Notes: generated from the sequence alone by a model not told the origin. Positions 1 through 9,586 are shown, counted from the first letter of the stretch. The stretch: DNA of 64,000 bases from CAZNDN01 sp964571815 (GCA_964571815.1 CAZNDN010000001.1:47003-111002); one strand, 5' to 3'. Program-made: numbers and translations.

Positions 1-3000
1 GACCATTTCGTCGAATTGCCGAAATCCCAGCTCCGCCATCGTTTCCCGTACGTCGCGGGCGATGAACCGCATGAAATTGACCAGGTACTCCGGCCGTCCG
101 CTGAACCGTTTGCGGAGTTCGGGGTCCTGCGTGGCAACGCCGACCGGGCAGGTGTTGAGATGGCACTTGCGCATCATGACGCATCCCATGCACACCAGTG
201 CGGCGGTACCGAAGCCGAACTCCTCGGCTCCCAGCAGGGCGCCGATGACGACGTCTCTGCCCGTACTCAGCTTGCCGTCAACCTGGACTCGTATTCTGTC
301 GCGAAGCTTGTTGCGGACAAGGGTCTGTTGCGTATCGGCAAGGCCGATTTCCCAGGGTATGCCGGTGTGCTTGATCGAAGAGATCGGTGAAGCTCCCGTG
401 CCGCCGTCATGCCCGCTGATCAGTACCATGTCGGCCTTTCCCTTTGCCACGCCGGCGGCAATGGTTCCCACACCTGTTTCAGCAACCAGTTTGACCGAGA
501 CTCTGGCATCGGGATTGGCGTTCTTGAGGTCGAAAATCAGTTGCGCCAGGTCTTCGATTGAGTAGATGTCGTGGTGAGGCGGCGGCGAAATGAGCATGAC
601 TCCCGGTGTGGAGTGACGGACTTCGGCGATGGCGGCATCGACCTTGTGGCCCGGTAGCTGCCCGCCCTCACCGGGCTTCGCACCCTGGGCCATTTTGATC
701 TGCAGCTCTCGACAGTTGACCAGGTAAGCGGAGGTGACGCCGAAGCGGGCCGACGCTACCTGTTTGATCATGCTGCAGGCGCTGTCTCGCCCGGTTCCTT
801 TGCTGAAGCGCTCCTCCGATTCCCCGCCCTCGCCCGAGTTACTTGCGGCATTGAGTCGGTTCATCGCGACGGCGATTGTCTCGTGTGCTTCCTTGCTGAT
901 CGAGCCCAACGACATGGCGGAGGTGACAAACCGCTTGATGATCGCCTCCTCACCTTCGACTTCCTCCAGGGGAACGCTCGTCCGATCCTTGAAGGAAAAG
1001 AGGCCGCGAAGCGTACACAGGTTTTGCTGGGAATCTCCCATCAGTCGGGCATAGTCGCGGTAGCAGTTCCAGTCGTTCTCGCGGACCGCGCGCTGCAGCG
1101 TTGCGATCGCTTCGGGAGTATGAAGGTGCTTTTCGGAGAAGCTTCGATAGAAAATGTTGCCTCCTGAGTCCAGTAGCTGCATCCGCCCGGCCTGGTGCTC
1201 AAATCCCGCGGCGTGCCGAAGAACCGCGTGCCGGACAATCGTGCCCAGCCCGACCCCGTCAATCCGCGAAAACGTTCCGGGAAAGTACCGACCAATTAAC
1301 GCGTTGCTCAATCCGACGGCCTCGAAGAGCTGAGCGCCGCGGTAGCTGCGAATCGTCGAAACGCCCATCTTGGACATTATTTTCAGCAACCCTTTTTTGA
1401 CGGCGGTGATGTAGTGATCGAAGGCGGTTTCTGTTTTCATGCCCTCGCCCACATTCCCCGCGGCGACCAGTTGCGCTATGGTCTCCAGGGCAAGATACGG
1501 GTTGATCGCGCTCGCGCCATAGCCGATCAGCATGGCAAAATGCATGACGTCCCGCGCTTCTCCGGTTTCGAGGACCAGGCCGGTCAGTTGTCTCCTGCCG
1601 ACGTCGACGAGATGATGGTGTACGGCGGATGTGGCCAGCAGGGCGGGAATTGCGGCCTGTCGCTCGTCGATCTCACGGTCGCTGAGAACCAGAAGTGTGC
1701 AGCCGTTGTCTACGGCACGCTCGGTTTCTTCGCACAGCGCTTGCAGAGCCCTGTCCAGCCCTTCCTCCCCCTCCGCGGCGTCGAAGAGCATGGGAAGCGT
1801 CACGGTTCCGACCTGTTCGCGGTGCAGGGCCTTCAGCTTGTAAAGATCCTCGTTGGTCAGGATCGGGTGCGGGAGTTTGAGCTGGCGGCAGTGTTGCGGC
1901 GTCTCGTCCAGCAGATTGCGCTCCTTGCCGACGAAGCTCATCAGCGACATGACAAGATTCTCCCGGTATGGGTCGATCGGCGGATTGGTGACCTGCGCGA
2001 AAAGCTGTTTGAAATAGTTGTAGAGCAGTTGGGGACGTGCTGAAAGTGCCGCCGGCGCCGCGTCGTTGCCCATCGATCCGACCGGTTCCTGGCCGTGCTC
2101 GGCCATGGGTGCAAGTATCATGCGCAACTCTTCGAGCGTGTATCCGAACGCTTTCTGGCGCTTCCGCAGCGAGTCTTCGTCGAACGCAACCGGTTCGGGC
2201 GCTTGAAACAATCCCTTGAGTTCAATACGGTTTTCCTCCAGCCACCGGCGGTACTGCCTTCTCCTGGATACCGTTGCCTTGATCTCGTTGTCGTGGATGA
2301 CCCGGCCTTCCCGCGTGTCAACAAGGAGCATTTTGCCCGGTCCGAGCCTTCCCTTGGTGAGCACATCCTCGGGTGGAATGTCCAGTACGCCGACCTCGGA
2401 AGCCATCACCAGCTTTCCGCTCTTGGTCGAGACATATCGTGCGGGTCGAAGGCCGTTGCGGTCCAGGGCCGCACCAACCTTCACGCCGTCGGTGAACGAC
2501 AGCGCCGCGGGGCCGTCCCAGGGTTCCATGATCGCGGCGTGGTATTCGTAGAAAGCACGTTTGTCCCGACTGATGTGGTACTTCGGGCCGAATGCCTCGG
2601 GAACCATCATCATCATGGCGTGCTCCACCGATCGACCGCTGAGGCAGAGCAGCTCGAAGACATTGTCGACAATTGCCGAATCGCTCAGTTGCTGATCGAT
2701 GATCGGGAGGAGGTCCTTCAATTGGCTGCCGAACAGATCCGACGAAAGTGTCTTCTCGCGCGCCTTCATCTTATTGACGTTGCCTCTGAGCGTGTTGATT
2801 TCTCCATTGTGTGCCAGGAGGCGCATGGGTTGAGCCAGCGGCCAGGAAGGGAAGGTGTTGGTGCTGTATCGCTGGTGGATCAATGCCAGCGCGCTTTGAA
2901 ACCGGGAGTCCCGCAGATCGGGGTAGAAGGTCTCCAACTGTTGGGCTACACACATGCCCTTGTACGTGATTGTGTTTGAAGAAAGCGAAACGATATAGCA

Positions 3001-3552
3001 TTGCTCCAGCGAGAATCCTTCGGATGCGACGGCGCGCTCGAGCCCGCGACGAAGCAGGTAGAGGCGACGCTGGAGTTCGTCGCTCGAGCCGGCTCCCATG
3101 CGCACGAAAACCTGGCTTACCCGGGGCATGGTTCGGCGCGCCATCTCGCCGAGACACCCGGGACGTACCGGCACGTCACGCCATCCGAGAACTTCGCCGT
3201 CGTGCGCCGAAATCGTCCGTTGGAACACCCCCACGGCGCGAACCCGGTCCGCCTCGTTGGGGGGCAGAAACACCATTCCAACACCGTACTCGCCGGCGGC
3301 CGGAAGCCGGATGCCGAGTTGGTCGGTTTCTTCCAGGAGAAACCCGTGCGGCAACTGCACCAATACGCCCGCTCCGTCCCCCGTCTTGCCGTCGGCCCCT
3401 ACTCCTCCGCGATGCACGAGGTTTTTCAGGATCGTGATGCCGTCCTTGACGATCTGGTGTGACTGTTGCCCGTTGATGTTGACCACGAATCCCACGCCGC
3501 AACTGCCGTGCTCAAGGCGGGGATCATAGAGGCCTCCGGTGTGTGTGCTCAT
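1..3552 (-). CDS. gltB: Glutamate synthase large subunit (GOGAT alpha), 3' end outside window
   Basis: Makes glutamate from glutamine and 2-oxoglutarate in the cytosol, with GltD as usual partner. Translating the minus strand from the ATG at 3552 gives 1184 residues without a stop; the family is about 1500, so the last ~320 residues (GXGXG domain) lie beyond the left edge. The N-terminus carries the class-II amidotransferase nucleophile: HGSCGVGF with Cys18 behind a short propeptide. Further on come ISPPPHHDI of the FMN-binding synthase domain and the 3Fe-4S cysteines C1124, C1130 and C1135 in a C-x5-C-x4-C pattern. The start lies one base after the stop of the upstream KaiC/PEP-synthase-like gene, so the two form an operon read from the sigma-54 promoter at 6305-6322. 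No frameshift was seen. Confidence 0.95.
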   Translation of the reverse strand, partial: MSTHTGGLYDPRLEHGSCGVGFVVNINGQQSHQIVKDGITILKNLVHRGGVGADGKTGDGAGVLVQLPHGFLLEETDQLGIRLPAAGEYGVGMVFLPPNEADRVRAVGVFQRTISAHDGEVLGWRDVPVRPGCLGEMARRTMPRVSQVFVRMGAGSSDELQRRLYLLRRGLERAVASEGFSLEQCYIVSLSSNTITYKGMCVAQQLETFYPDLRDSRFQSALALIHQRYSTNTFPSWPLAQPMRLLAHNGEINTLRGNVNKMKAREKTLSSDLFGSQLKDLLPIIDQQLSDSAIVDNVFELLCLSGRSVEHAMMMMVPEAFGPKYHISRDKRAFYEYHAAIMEPWDGPAALSFTDGVKVGAALDRNGLRPARYVSTKSGKLVMASEVGVLDIPPEDVLTKGRLGPGKMLLVDTREGRVIHDNEIKATVSRRRQYRRWLEENRIELKGLFQAPEPVAFDEDSLRKRQKAFGYTLEELRMILAPMAEHGQEPVGSMGNDAAPAALSARPQLLYNYFKQLFAQVTNPPIDPYRENLVMSLMSFVGKERNLLDETPQHCRQLKLPHPILTNEDLYKLKALHREQVGTVTLPMLFDAAEGEEGLDRALQALCEETERAVDNGCTLLVLSDREIDERQAAIPALLATSAVHHHLVDVGRRQLTGLVLETGEARDVMHFAMLIGYGASAINPYLALETIAQLVAAGNVGEGMKTETAFDHYITAVKKGLLKIMSKMGVSTIRSYRGAQLFEAVGLSNALIGRYFPGTFSRIDGVGLGTIVRHAVLRHAAGFEHQAGRMQLLDSGGNIFYRSFSEKHLHTPEAIATLQRAVRENDWNCYRDYARLMGDSQQNLCTLRGLFSFKDRTSVPLEEVEGEEAIIKRFVTSAMSLGSISKEAHETIAVAMNRLNAASNSGEGGESEERFSKGTGRDSACSMIKQVASARFGVTSAYLVNCRELQIKMAQGAKPGEGGQLPGHKVDAAIAEVRHSTPGVMLISPPPHHDIYSIEDLAQLIFDLKNANPDARVSVKLVAETGVGTIAAGVAKGKADMVLISGHDGGTGASPISSIKHTGIPWEIGLADTQQTLVRNKLRDRIRVQVDGKLSTGRDVVIGALLGAEEFGFGTAALVCMGCVMMRKCHLNTCPVGVATQDPELRKRFSGRPEYLVNFMRFIARDVRETMAELGFRQFDEMV

Positions 3553-3553
3553 T

Positions 3554-6217
3554 TCAGGATTGCTCCGTTTGTCGGTTGTCCGCATGGTTCGGTTCGTCTT
3601 TCTCCCGCAGGTAACAGATTCCTCGCTGTGCCGGCGAATTCATCCGCAGAACCAATTCCAGGTCCTGGTGCTCGACGCCCACCACCTTGACCACATCGCG
3701 CCACGACTGCGCCTCGGGCAGCAGCGATGGAAGCAGGTTGTCGGTATGCGCAAAAAACTCTTCGTTGAGCCGGTATCCCGGCCGTCCCGGGTACACGGCG
3801 ACGTAAAGCATGTCCATTTCGACCAGATCGTTGAAGAAGTGCGTTCCCAATGAGACATCGGGTACCAGCCCTTCGTGCATGAAAGCAATCTCGCAGAGCA
3901 CCGATACCGTGTTGATTTCCGAGAACGTAACGGGAATGCCCAGCGAGGGGGAAGTGGTGCCCCACCTGCCCGGTCCCACCAGGAGGATGTTCTTCGGGGT
4001 CGCTTCTCCCACATCGGCTCTGTGCGTGAGCCGTCCGATCAGGCGCGCCACGGAGTAGCGTTCCTGCATGCTCAGCGAACTGTAGGCCGACGGTGCCACG
4101 TAGGCGAGAAGGTCGACGTTGATCGAGGTGCTGTTGCCGACAATCGGACCGCGTGTTTCGAAAACGATCCGCTCAGCGGGGATTCCTTCCGGTATTTGGA
4201 CTTCCCGAACCTGTCCTTTTACCTGGAAGGGGCGACATTGCACCAGATTGATCTTGTGCCCGTCGTCGGTGAAGTTGGCGGTGAATTCGATATCGACGGG
4301 ATATGCGTAGGCTTCCTGAAGGGTGCTCAGCATCCTCCGCATGTCTTCGACGAACGGGGTATCTCCCAGAAGCTTGTCGAATGTCAGCACGTACGAGAAG
4401 ATGTCGCGCATGCCGTATTCCCGGGCTCTTTGCTCCATCTGCTCGTCACGCGAGGCGAAGATGTCGAGGGGGAGTTCGGAGCATGCCCGTGCCACGTCCT
4501 CGAAGCTGCGTGATGTGTGAGTGTTACGGCTCAGGTCGAGCAGGTCGACCCGGCGCTGAGCATACTTGCGAACTTCGTCGAGATTCGACTCCGGCCTTCT
4601 ACGGGGAGCGTTCAAGGCTACCACCCGGGTGTAGTCGTCATCACAGCGATCGACCGCTCGGGTGCCGAGTCCGAACACCAGGCGCACCATACCTTCTCCG
4701 GGATCTATCTCGGGACTCCAGACGTAGGGGTTGAAAGAAAACCCCACTCCGGCAACCTGGGGCAGGTAGAGATCTCCATGTTTCTCGCCGGACACGCGTT
4801 GCACCAGCAGCGCCATTTGCTCGTCGCGGTCCAGAAGTCCCCAGTGATCCCGGTAGGCGAGCGCCTCGGTGCGCATCGTGCTGGCATACACGATCCTGAC
4901 CGCCTGTATGAATTGTTCGAGACGTTGTGAGGGGGTTCCCTGGTTGCCGCAGAAGACGCTCTCGTACTTGCCGGAAAAAGCATTGCCGTAGGCGTCTTCC
5001 AAAAGGCTGCTTGAGCGGACGATGATGGGAGACTGGCCGAAGTAGTCGAGCATGTCGGCAAATTGTGCTTGAATGTCTTCGGGGAATTTGCCGGCAAGAA
5101 TCCTCTGTCGAACCTCCTCGGACCCGTCCAGCAGCATCCCGCTTTTTTTCAGGCGCCTGCGAATCCACCAGCATCCGTTGACGACCAGGTAGGTGTAGAA
5201 CACATCGGAGCCGATGAAGAACGAGTCGTGCTCTTCAAGGATGTCGCCCCAGCGGGGGTCTTGCTTTTTCAGGATTGCCCTGGCAAGCAGCATGCCCACG
5301 GATTTTCCACCGATCAGGCCCGTGCCGATCATGCGCTTGCCGATATTGACAAGGTCGGCAAGATCGAAAAATCGGCCGGCGGGCTCCAGAAGACGTCTGT
5401 CGCGGCTTATGGCCATACGCAGAAGCCGGTTGGTCATCTGCCCGCTGTCTTCCCCCTGTTTTCCGGCGTCGCCGTGCTCCAGATATCGTTGTGCCCGGGT
5501 GAATGTCCTGGTCCAGACATCGCGCCGCTGGAGGGCAAAGTCAAGCCAGGGCTGGGGCACCGAGGAGAGGATGGCCGAAATGACGGCGCTTTTGGTAACC
5601 GGTGCAAATGTTTCTCCTTCCCAGCCATGCAGCATGTACATCGTGGGAGAGTACCTCTTGTATACTTTCAACGGGTGCACGTACAGCCGTTGTCGGTGGC
5701 GATAGACGTCAATGACCACCTGGGCGGTATCGTGGATTGCGTTGGTGGCCAGGGCCATGTGCCGGTTGCGCAGGAGGCTGAAGAACGTGGCTGTTTCCCA
5801 ATCATACAGATACGGGCAGGTGAGCATAAAAAAATTGGCGAGCATTCGGTCGCTGTACCAATCGGCGCTGAGGTCCGAAAGGCAGTCGAACACGTAGCAC
5901 GCGCCGGTGCCGAACCGCTCGATCACGTCGAATATTTCCGAGATGAAATGTTCGAACCCCCGGTCGGGGTGGAGTTCGAATCGATCGGCATCGATATCTT
6001 CGGGTACGAGATTGTCATGCTCGGCGAAGCGGAAGTAAATAAGTGCACGGCTTTCCCGGACAGCTTCTTCGCAGAAAGGCCGGACAAAGGGAACGTAGTC
6101 GTCGACGCCGTCCACTTGAAACACAATATTGTCTCCCGGCAAGACACCATCGAGCACCGAATCCAGTCCCGGGAGACCGGTTGACATTGAAGTGTGTACT
6201 TTTTTGTCCATGGGCAT
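3554..6217 (-). CDS. KaiC/RecA-like domain fused to PEP/pyruvate-binding ATP-grasp domain
   Basis: 887 residues. The N-terminal ~250 residues resemble the RAD55/KaiC fold (TGLPGLDSVLDGVLPGDN) but have no Walker A lysine: the loop reads PGDNIVFQVDGVDDY. From about residue 285 follow the hallmarks of the PPDK/PEP-synthase nucleotide-binding domain: GGKSVGMLLARAIL, then IIVRSSSLLEDAYGNAFSGK near residue 400, then RLVFGLGTRAVDR. The phosphohistidine swivel domain and the PEP-binding barrel of true PEP synthases are absent. Such fusions are known and annotated as PEP/pyruvate-binding proteins without a proven reaction. It is the first gene of the gltB operon and sits behind a sigma-54 promoter, so a link between carbon/phosphate state and nitrogen assimilation is plausible but inferred. 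Start: ATG at 6217; the second ATG two codons later is equally possible, and no strong ribosome site separates them. Confidence 0.8.
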   Translation of the reverse strand: MPMDKKVHTSMSTGLPGLDSVLDGVLPGDNIVFQVDGVDDYVPFVRPFCEEAVRESRALIYFRFAEHDNLVPEDIDADRFELHPDRGFEHFISEIFDVIERFGTGACYVFDCLSDLSADWYSDRMLANFFMLTCPYLYDWETATFFSLLRNRHMALATNAIHDTAQVVIDVYRHRQRLYVHPLKVYKRYSPTMYMLHGWEGETFAPVTKSAVISAILSSVPQPWLDFALQRRDVWTRTFTRAQRYLEHGDAGKQGEDSGQMTNRLLRMAISRDRRLLEPAGRFFDLADLVNIGKRMIGTGLIGGKSVGMLLARAILKKQDPRWGDILEEHDSFFIGSDVFYTYLVVNGCWWIRRRLKKSGMLLDGSEEVRQRILAGKFPEDIQAQFADMLDYFGQSPIIVRSSSLLEDAYGNAFSGKYESVFCGNQGTPSQRLEQFIQAVRIVYASTMRTEALAYRDHWGLLDRDEQMALLVQRVSGEKHGDLYLPQVAGVGFSFNPYVWSPEIDPGEGMVRLVFGLGTRAVDRCDDDYTRVVALNAPRRRPESNLDEVRKYAQRRVDLLDLSRNTHTSRSFEDVARACSELPLDIFASRDEQMEQRAREYGMRDIFSYVLTFDKLLGDTPFVEDMRRMLSTLQEAYAYPVDIEFTANFTDDGHKINLVQCRPFQVKGQVREVQIPEGIPAERIVFETRGPIVGNSTSINVDLLAYVAPSAYSSLSMQERYSVARLIGRLTHRADVGEATPKNILLVGPGRWGTTSPSLGIPVTFSEINTVSVLCEIAFMHEGLVPDVSLGTHFFNDLVEMDMLYVAVYPGRPGYRLNEEFFAHTDNLLPSLLPEAQSWRDVVKVVGVEHQDLELVLRMNSPAQRGICYLREKDEPNHADNRQTEQS

Positions 6218-6304
6218 TCACTTTGGCTGCGTAACAAGACGTTCGAGCAACGGCAATGGATACACCTGTCCCCTGTGCGTGGCCGCCTTGCTGACATTTT
6301 TGTG

Positions 6305-6322
6305 TTGCAAGTGGCGTGCCGG
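6305..6322 (-). promoter_or_regulatory. Sigma-54 (-24/-12) promoter of the gltB operon
   Basis: Read on the minus strand the site is CCGGCACGCCACTTGCAA. GG at -24 and GC at -12 are separated by exactly 10 bases, and GGCACG-N4-TTGC matches the consensus apart from the T before GG. The predicted transcript start is near 6295, giving a leader of about 78 bases. Confidence 0.7.
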
Positions 6323-6501
6323 CGGCAGCCCGGCTAAATAGCTCTCCCTCTCGAAACGGAAAGGTGTTCCGTGGTACAAAAAGGTTCCAAAGAAGCAGTT
6401 CTGGCACATAAATGTACCATCCTTGGGTCTGTGCGAGGGTCTATATGCCCGACTCGTTGGGGTGTGTCACAGCAATGTACCGCAATTCTGTTCTCACTGG
6501 T

Positions 6502-6521
6502 GTCACAATATATATTGTGAC
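6502..6521. promoter_or_regulatory. Perfect 20-bp palindrome, candidate operator/enhancer for glnA
   Basis: GTCACAATATATATTGTGAC is identical on both strands. Its centre lies about 53 bp upstream of the glnA -24 GG and about 78 bp upstream of the predicted transcript start, within the range of enhancer-like sites for sigma-54 activators. It does not match the NtrC (TGCACY-N5-GGTGCA) or NifA (TGT-N10-ACA) consensus. The regulator is not identified. Confidence 0.55.
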
Positions 6522-6561
6522 TTCATTTTTGCGGGGAGTTTTGCAGAAGTCTTCCGGGCAA

Positions 6562-6579
6562 TTGGCACATCCGTTGCAT
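6562..6579 (+). promoter_or_regulatory. Sigma-54 (-24/-12) promoter of glnA
   Basis: TTGGCACATCCGTTGCAT is a full match to TTGGCAC-N5-TTGCAT, with GG and GC exactly 10 bases apart. The predicted start is near 6590, leaving a ~65-base leader before the glnA start codon. glnA is a classical sigma-54 target. Confidence 0.85.
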
Positions 6580-6655
6580 TGTGCTCCTTCGTCTGCCCGA
6601 CATTGCCGTCGGGCGAATTGAAATCTTCATGAATGTCTTACGAAAGGGTGGTGCT

Positions 6656-8101
6656 ATGAGCATGTGCCGAAGTCCAAAGGAAGTACTTGACCTGATGAAG
6701 GCCGAGAAGGTCGAAGTAGTGGATCTGCGTTTCATGGACTTCCCCGGGTTGTGGCAGCATTTCTCGATCCCGGCCCAGGAACTGGATGAAGGGACGTTCG
6801 AGAACGGACTGGGGTTCGACGGCTCCAGTATTCGTGGGTGGCAGGTGATTAACGAGTCGGATATGCTCGTGAAGCCCGTGCCTGAGACGGCGTTTGTCGA
6901 CCCGTTCATGAAGGCCAGGACGCTGGTGATGGTGTGCAATATCTGCGATCCGGTAACCGGTGAAGACTACACAAGAGATCCGCGCAATATTGCTCGAAAG
7001 GCCGAGAATTACCTGATATCGTCCGGAATTGGTGACTGCGCCTATTTCGGTCCCGAGGCCGAGTTCTTTATTTTCGACGATATCCGTTTCGACCAGACCA
7101 CCAGTGCCGGCTACTACTTTATTGACTCCGAGGAAGGCAGGTGGAATACGGGCCGAAGGGAAAATGTCGACCCCACCGGCCATTCTCACAATCTGGGCTA
7201 CAAGCCGCGATACAAGGAAGGTTACTTTCCCGTACCTCCGGCCGACAGTCTCCAGGACATACGGAGCGAGATGATGCTGGCCTTGATCGATATCGGTGTG
7301 CCCATTGAATGTCAGCACCACGAGGTCGCCACAGGCGGACAGGCCGAGATCGACATCAGGTTCTCCCCGCTGGTGGTCATGGGAGACAATCTGCTGAAGT
7401 ACAAATATGTAATCAAGAATATCGCTCGAAAATACGGGAAGACGGTTACGTTCATGCCCAAGCCCCTTTTCAACGACAACGGCACGGGCATGCACACGCA
7501 TATCTCGATATGGAAGGGTGACAGCAACCTTTTTGCGGGTGACGGCTATGCCGGCATGTCGGAGATGGCCATGTATGCGATTGGGGGGATTCTCAAGCAT
7601 GCGCCGTCGCTGCTGGCCTTCACCAATCCAACAACCAACAGCTACAAACGGCTTGTGCCGGGATTCGAAGCGCCCGTCAACCTGGCGTACTCCAGTCGGA
7701 ACCGGAGCGCGGCGGTGCGCATTCCCATGTACTCGACATCGGCGAAGGCCAAGCGGGTCGAGTTTCGGTGTCCCGATCCCAGTTGCAATCCTTACCTGGC
7801 CATGTCGGGTCTGCTTATGGCGGCGCTGGACGGGATACAGAACAAGATCGATCCGGGGCAGCCCCTCGACAAGGATATCTACGACCTGCCGCCCGAAGAA
7901 CTGGCCAAGGTCCCGACCACACCCGGTTCGCTTCGGGAAGCTCTCCAGGCCCTGGAGAAAGACCACGAGTATCTTCTCAAGGGAGATGTCTTCACCCGGG
8001 ACGTGGTCGAGACGTGGATTGAATACAAGATGGCCAATGAAGTGCAGGCTATTGACCTCAGACCTCATCCGTGGGAATTTGCGTTGTACTATGACATATA
8101 A
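6656..8101 (+). CDS. glnA: Glutamine synthetase type I (GSI-beta)
   Basis: Condenses glutamate and ammonia with ATP to glutamine; cytosolic dodecamer. 481 residues, the normal GSI length. Visible motifs: NGLGFDGSSIRGW in the beta-grasp domain, the MHTHISIW metal/ammonia segment, and NSYKRLVPGFEAP of the active site. DKDIYDLPPEE places Tyr409 at the adenylylation site of GSI-beta enzymes, so activity should be controlled by the GlnE encoded at 11803. The start was set at 6656 because AAAGGG lies at proper distance and the family begins with CRSPKEVLDLMK; the longer frame from 6581 would begin upstream of or at the predicted transcript start. It is transcribed from the sigma-54 promoter and ends at a strong terminator. 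Confidence 0.97.
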   Translation: MSMCRSPKEVLDLMKAEKVEVVDLRFMDFPGLWQHFSIPAQELDEGTFENGLGFDGSSIRGWQVINESDMLVKPVPETAFVDPFMKARTLVMVCNICDPVTGEDYTRDPRNIARKAENYLISSGIGDCAYFGPEAEFFIFDDIRFDQTTSAGYYFIDSEEGRWNTGRRENVDPTGHSHNLGYKPRYKEGYFPVPPADSLQDIRSEMMLALIDIGVPIECQHHEVATGGQAEIDIRFSPLVVMGDNLLKYKYVIKNIARKYGKTVTFMPKPLFNDNGTGMHTHISIWKGDSNLFAGDGYAGMSEMAMYAIGGILKHAPSLLAFTNPTTNSYKRLVPGFEAPVNLAYSSRNRSAAVRIPMYSTSAKAKRVEFRCPDPSCNPYLAMSGLLMAALDGIQNKIDPGQPLDKDIYDLPPEELAKVPTTPGSLREALQALEKDHEYLLKGDVFTRDVVETWIEYKMANEVQAIDLRPHPWEFALYYDI

Positions 8102-8145
8102 CCACCCCGTCTCTTCTGTACTCTGCCCGGGGCCGGCAGGGTCCG

Positions 8146-8175
8146 AAGGAGCGATCCCGCCGGATCGCTCCTTTT
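8146..8175 (+). terminator. Rho-independent terminator after glnA
   Basis: A 12-bp perfect stem (8146-8157 with 8162-8173), loop CGCC, followed by a short run of T. It separates glnA from the activator gene, so the latter needs its own promoter. Confidence 0.85.
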
Positions 8176-8240
8176 CGTCTGAGTGAGGGCGGAACGAGCG
8201 GCCACCGGGGTAGATCGCCGTGGTGGAGTACGGCAAATAA

Positions 8241-8256
8241 CGGCGTGGGGCTTGCT
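8241..8256 (+). promoter_or_regulatory. Weak sigma-54-like promoter candidate before the activator gene
   Basis: CGGCGTGGGGCTTGCT has GG and GC 10 bases apart and an intact TTGC, but the -24 box reads GGCGTG instead of GGCACG. It would start transcription near 8267, only ~16 bases before the ATG, so this is tentative. Confidence 0.3.
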
Positions 8257-8282
8257 CAGGACGGTAATGTTACGGACACGCT

Positions 8283-9586
8283 ATGGTTCTTAAAGAACTC
8301 AACCCTCATCTGAGTTTCAACGGGATCTCGGTCATGTACCATACGGCGCGGGTGCTGGGCGCCGGCGGCGAGATGAAAGAGGTAATGGCCAATGTTCTGG
8401 AGATCCTGGAAATTCACGCGGGAATGAACCGGGGCATGATTTCGATTCTCAATCCCGGCGGAACCGAGTTGGTGGTCGACATTGCCCGCGGCATTTCTTC
8501 GCAGGACAAGGAACGCGGGCGGTATCGGCCCGGAGAAGGGATAACGGGCAAGGTGGTGGCAACGGGAATGCCCATTCTTGTTCGAAAGGTGAAAGAATCA
8601 CCGGAGTTTCTCAATCGAACAGGCGCCCGAAGCAGTCTTGAGCATCTGAACGTCGCGTTTCTGTGCGTGCCGATCAAGGCGGGAGAGGCCACGATCGGCG
8701 CCCTCTCGGTCGACAGGATTACCTCCTCGGATTCCGATACCCTGGAGGATGAGCTGGCGTTTCTGGAAGCGGTTGCAGACCTGATTTCCCAGCTTGTCAA
8801 GGACCGACGGAAGCGGCAGGCAACGATACGGGCGTTGGAGCAGGAGAATCTGGAGCTGCGCCGAACGCTGGAGGATCGGGGAAGACCGGAAGAGATGGTT
8901 GCCAATTCGGGAGCCATGCGCGAAGTGTTTCGAAAACTGGCCCAGGTTGCTCCATCGCCGACCACGGTTCTGATCCGTGGAGAAACGGGAACGGGAAAGG
9001 AACTGATCGCCCGTGCTGTTCACCGCAAGAGCACCGTCAAGGACGGACCGTTTGTGGCGGTCAACTGCGCCGCACTCCCGGAGTCACTGCTGGAAAGCGA
9101 GTTGTTCGGTCACGAAAAGGGTTCTTTCACGGGCGCAACCTCTCAGCGTATCGGGAGATTCGAGGCTGCTCGCAACGGGACGCTTTTTCTCGACGAAGTG
9201 GGGGAGATGCCGATCAGCGCCCAGAGCCGGCTTCTTCGTGCAATTCAGGAGAAGGAAGTGCAGCGGGTAGGCGGAACAAACACGATCAAGGTCAATACCC
9301 GTCTCATCTGCGCAACAAATCGGGATCTGGAGAAGGATGTCGGGGAAGGCCGGTTTCGGGAGGACCTTTACTATCGTATCAATGTTTTCACCGTTCCCCT
9401 GCCCCCCCTGCGCAACCGCGGGGCCGATACCCTGCTTCTTGCCGATCACTTCGTGAAGAAGTACGCCCGGCTCCACGCAAAAGAAGTCAAGCGGATCTCA
9501 ACGCCCGCCATCGACATGCTCTCCGCCTACCACTGGCCCGGCAACGTGCGGGAGCTGGAAAACGTCATCGAACACGCGGTGATCGT
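8283..9586 (+). CDS. NifA-like sigma-54-dependent activator (GAF + AAA+), 3' end lost in gap
   Basis: 434 residues are visible before the N-gap. Residues ~20-165 form a GAF-type sensor domain; a short coiled coil (RRKRQATIRALEQENLELRR) leads into the AAA+ domain. GETGTGKE (Walker A) lies near residue 232, the sigma-54-contacting loop reads GSFTGA near residue 281, the Walker B region is GTLFLDEVGEM, and YHWPGNVRELENVIEHAV ends the ATPase. The DNA-binding helix-turn-helix expected next is missing only because of the gap; the frame continuing through N into 9687 is meaningless. The domain order is that of NifA and related GAF activators, not NtrC (no receiver domain). Its place between glnA and amt-glnK makes it the likely activator of the three sigma-54 promoters in this window. 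Confidence 0.85.

Larger units (their letters stand above)
6218..6655. promoter_or_regulatory. Divergent nitrogen control region between gltB operon and glnA
   Basis: 438 bases without a convincing gene. It holds one sigma-54 promoter on each strand, a perfect 20-bp palindrome at 6502-6521, two GTGTCACA boxes (6464-6471 and overlapping the palindrome at 6500-6507), and three TGTACC/GGTACA hexamers (6373, 6413, 6476). The last two hexamers are 63 bp apart, six helical turns. The middle of the region is distinctly more AT-rich than its surroundings. The activator that binds is unknown; the NifA-like protein encoded after glnA is the obvious candidate. Confidence 0.6.

Noticed and set aside
1414..2979. 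Long plus-strand open frames across gltB
   Set aside because: The minus strand encodes GltB without interruption; the plus-strand frames have no domain content.
6401..6420. TGGCACATAAATGTACC as a fourth sigma-54 promoter
   Set aside because: It has the -24 GG but no GC at -12.
6638..8236. 532-codon open frame antisense to glnA
   Set aside because: It is the antisense shadow of a conserved gene in GC-rich DNA; no ribosome site and no recognisable domain.
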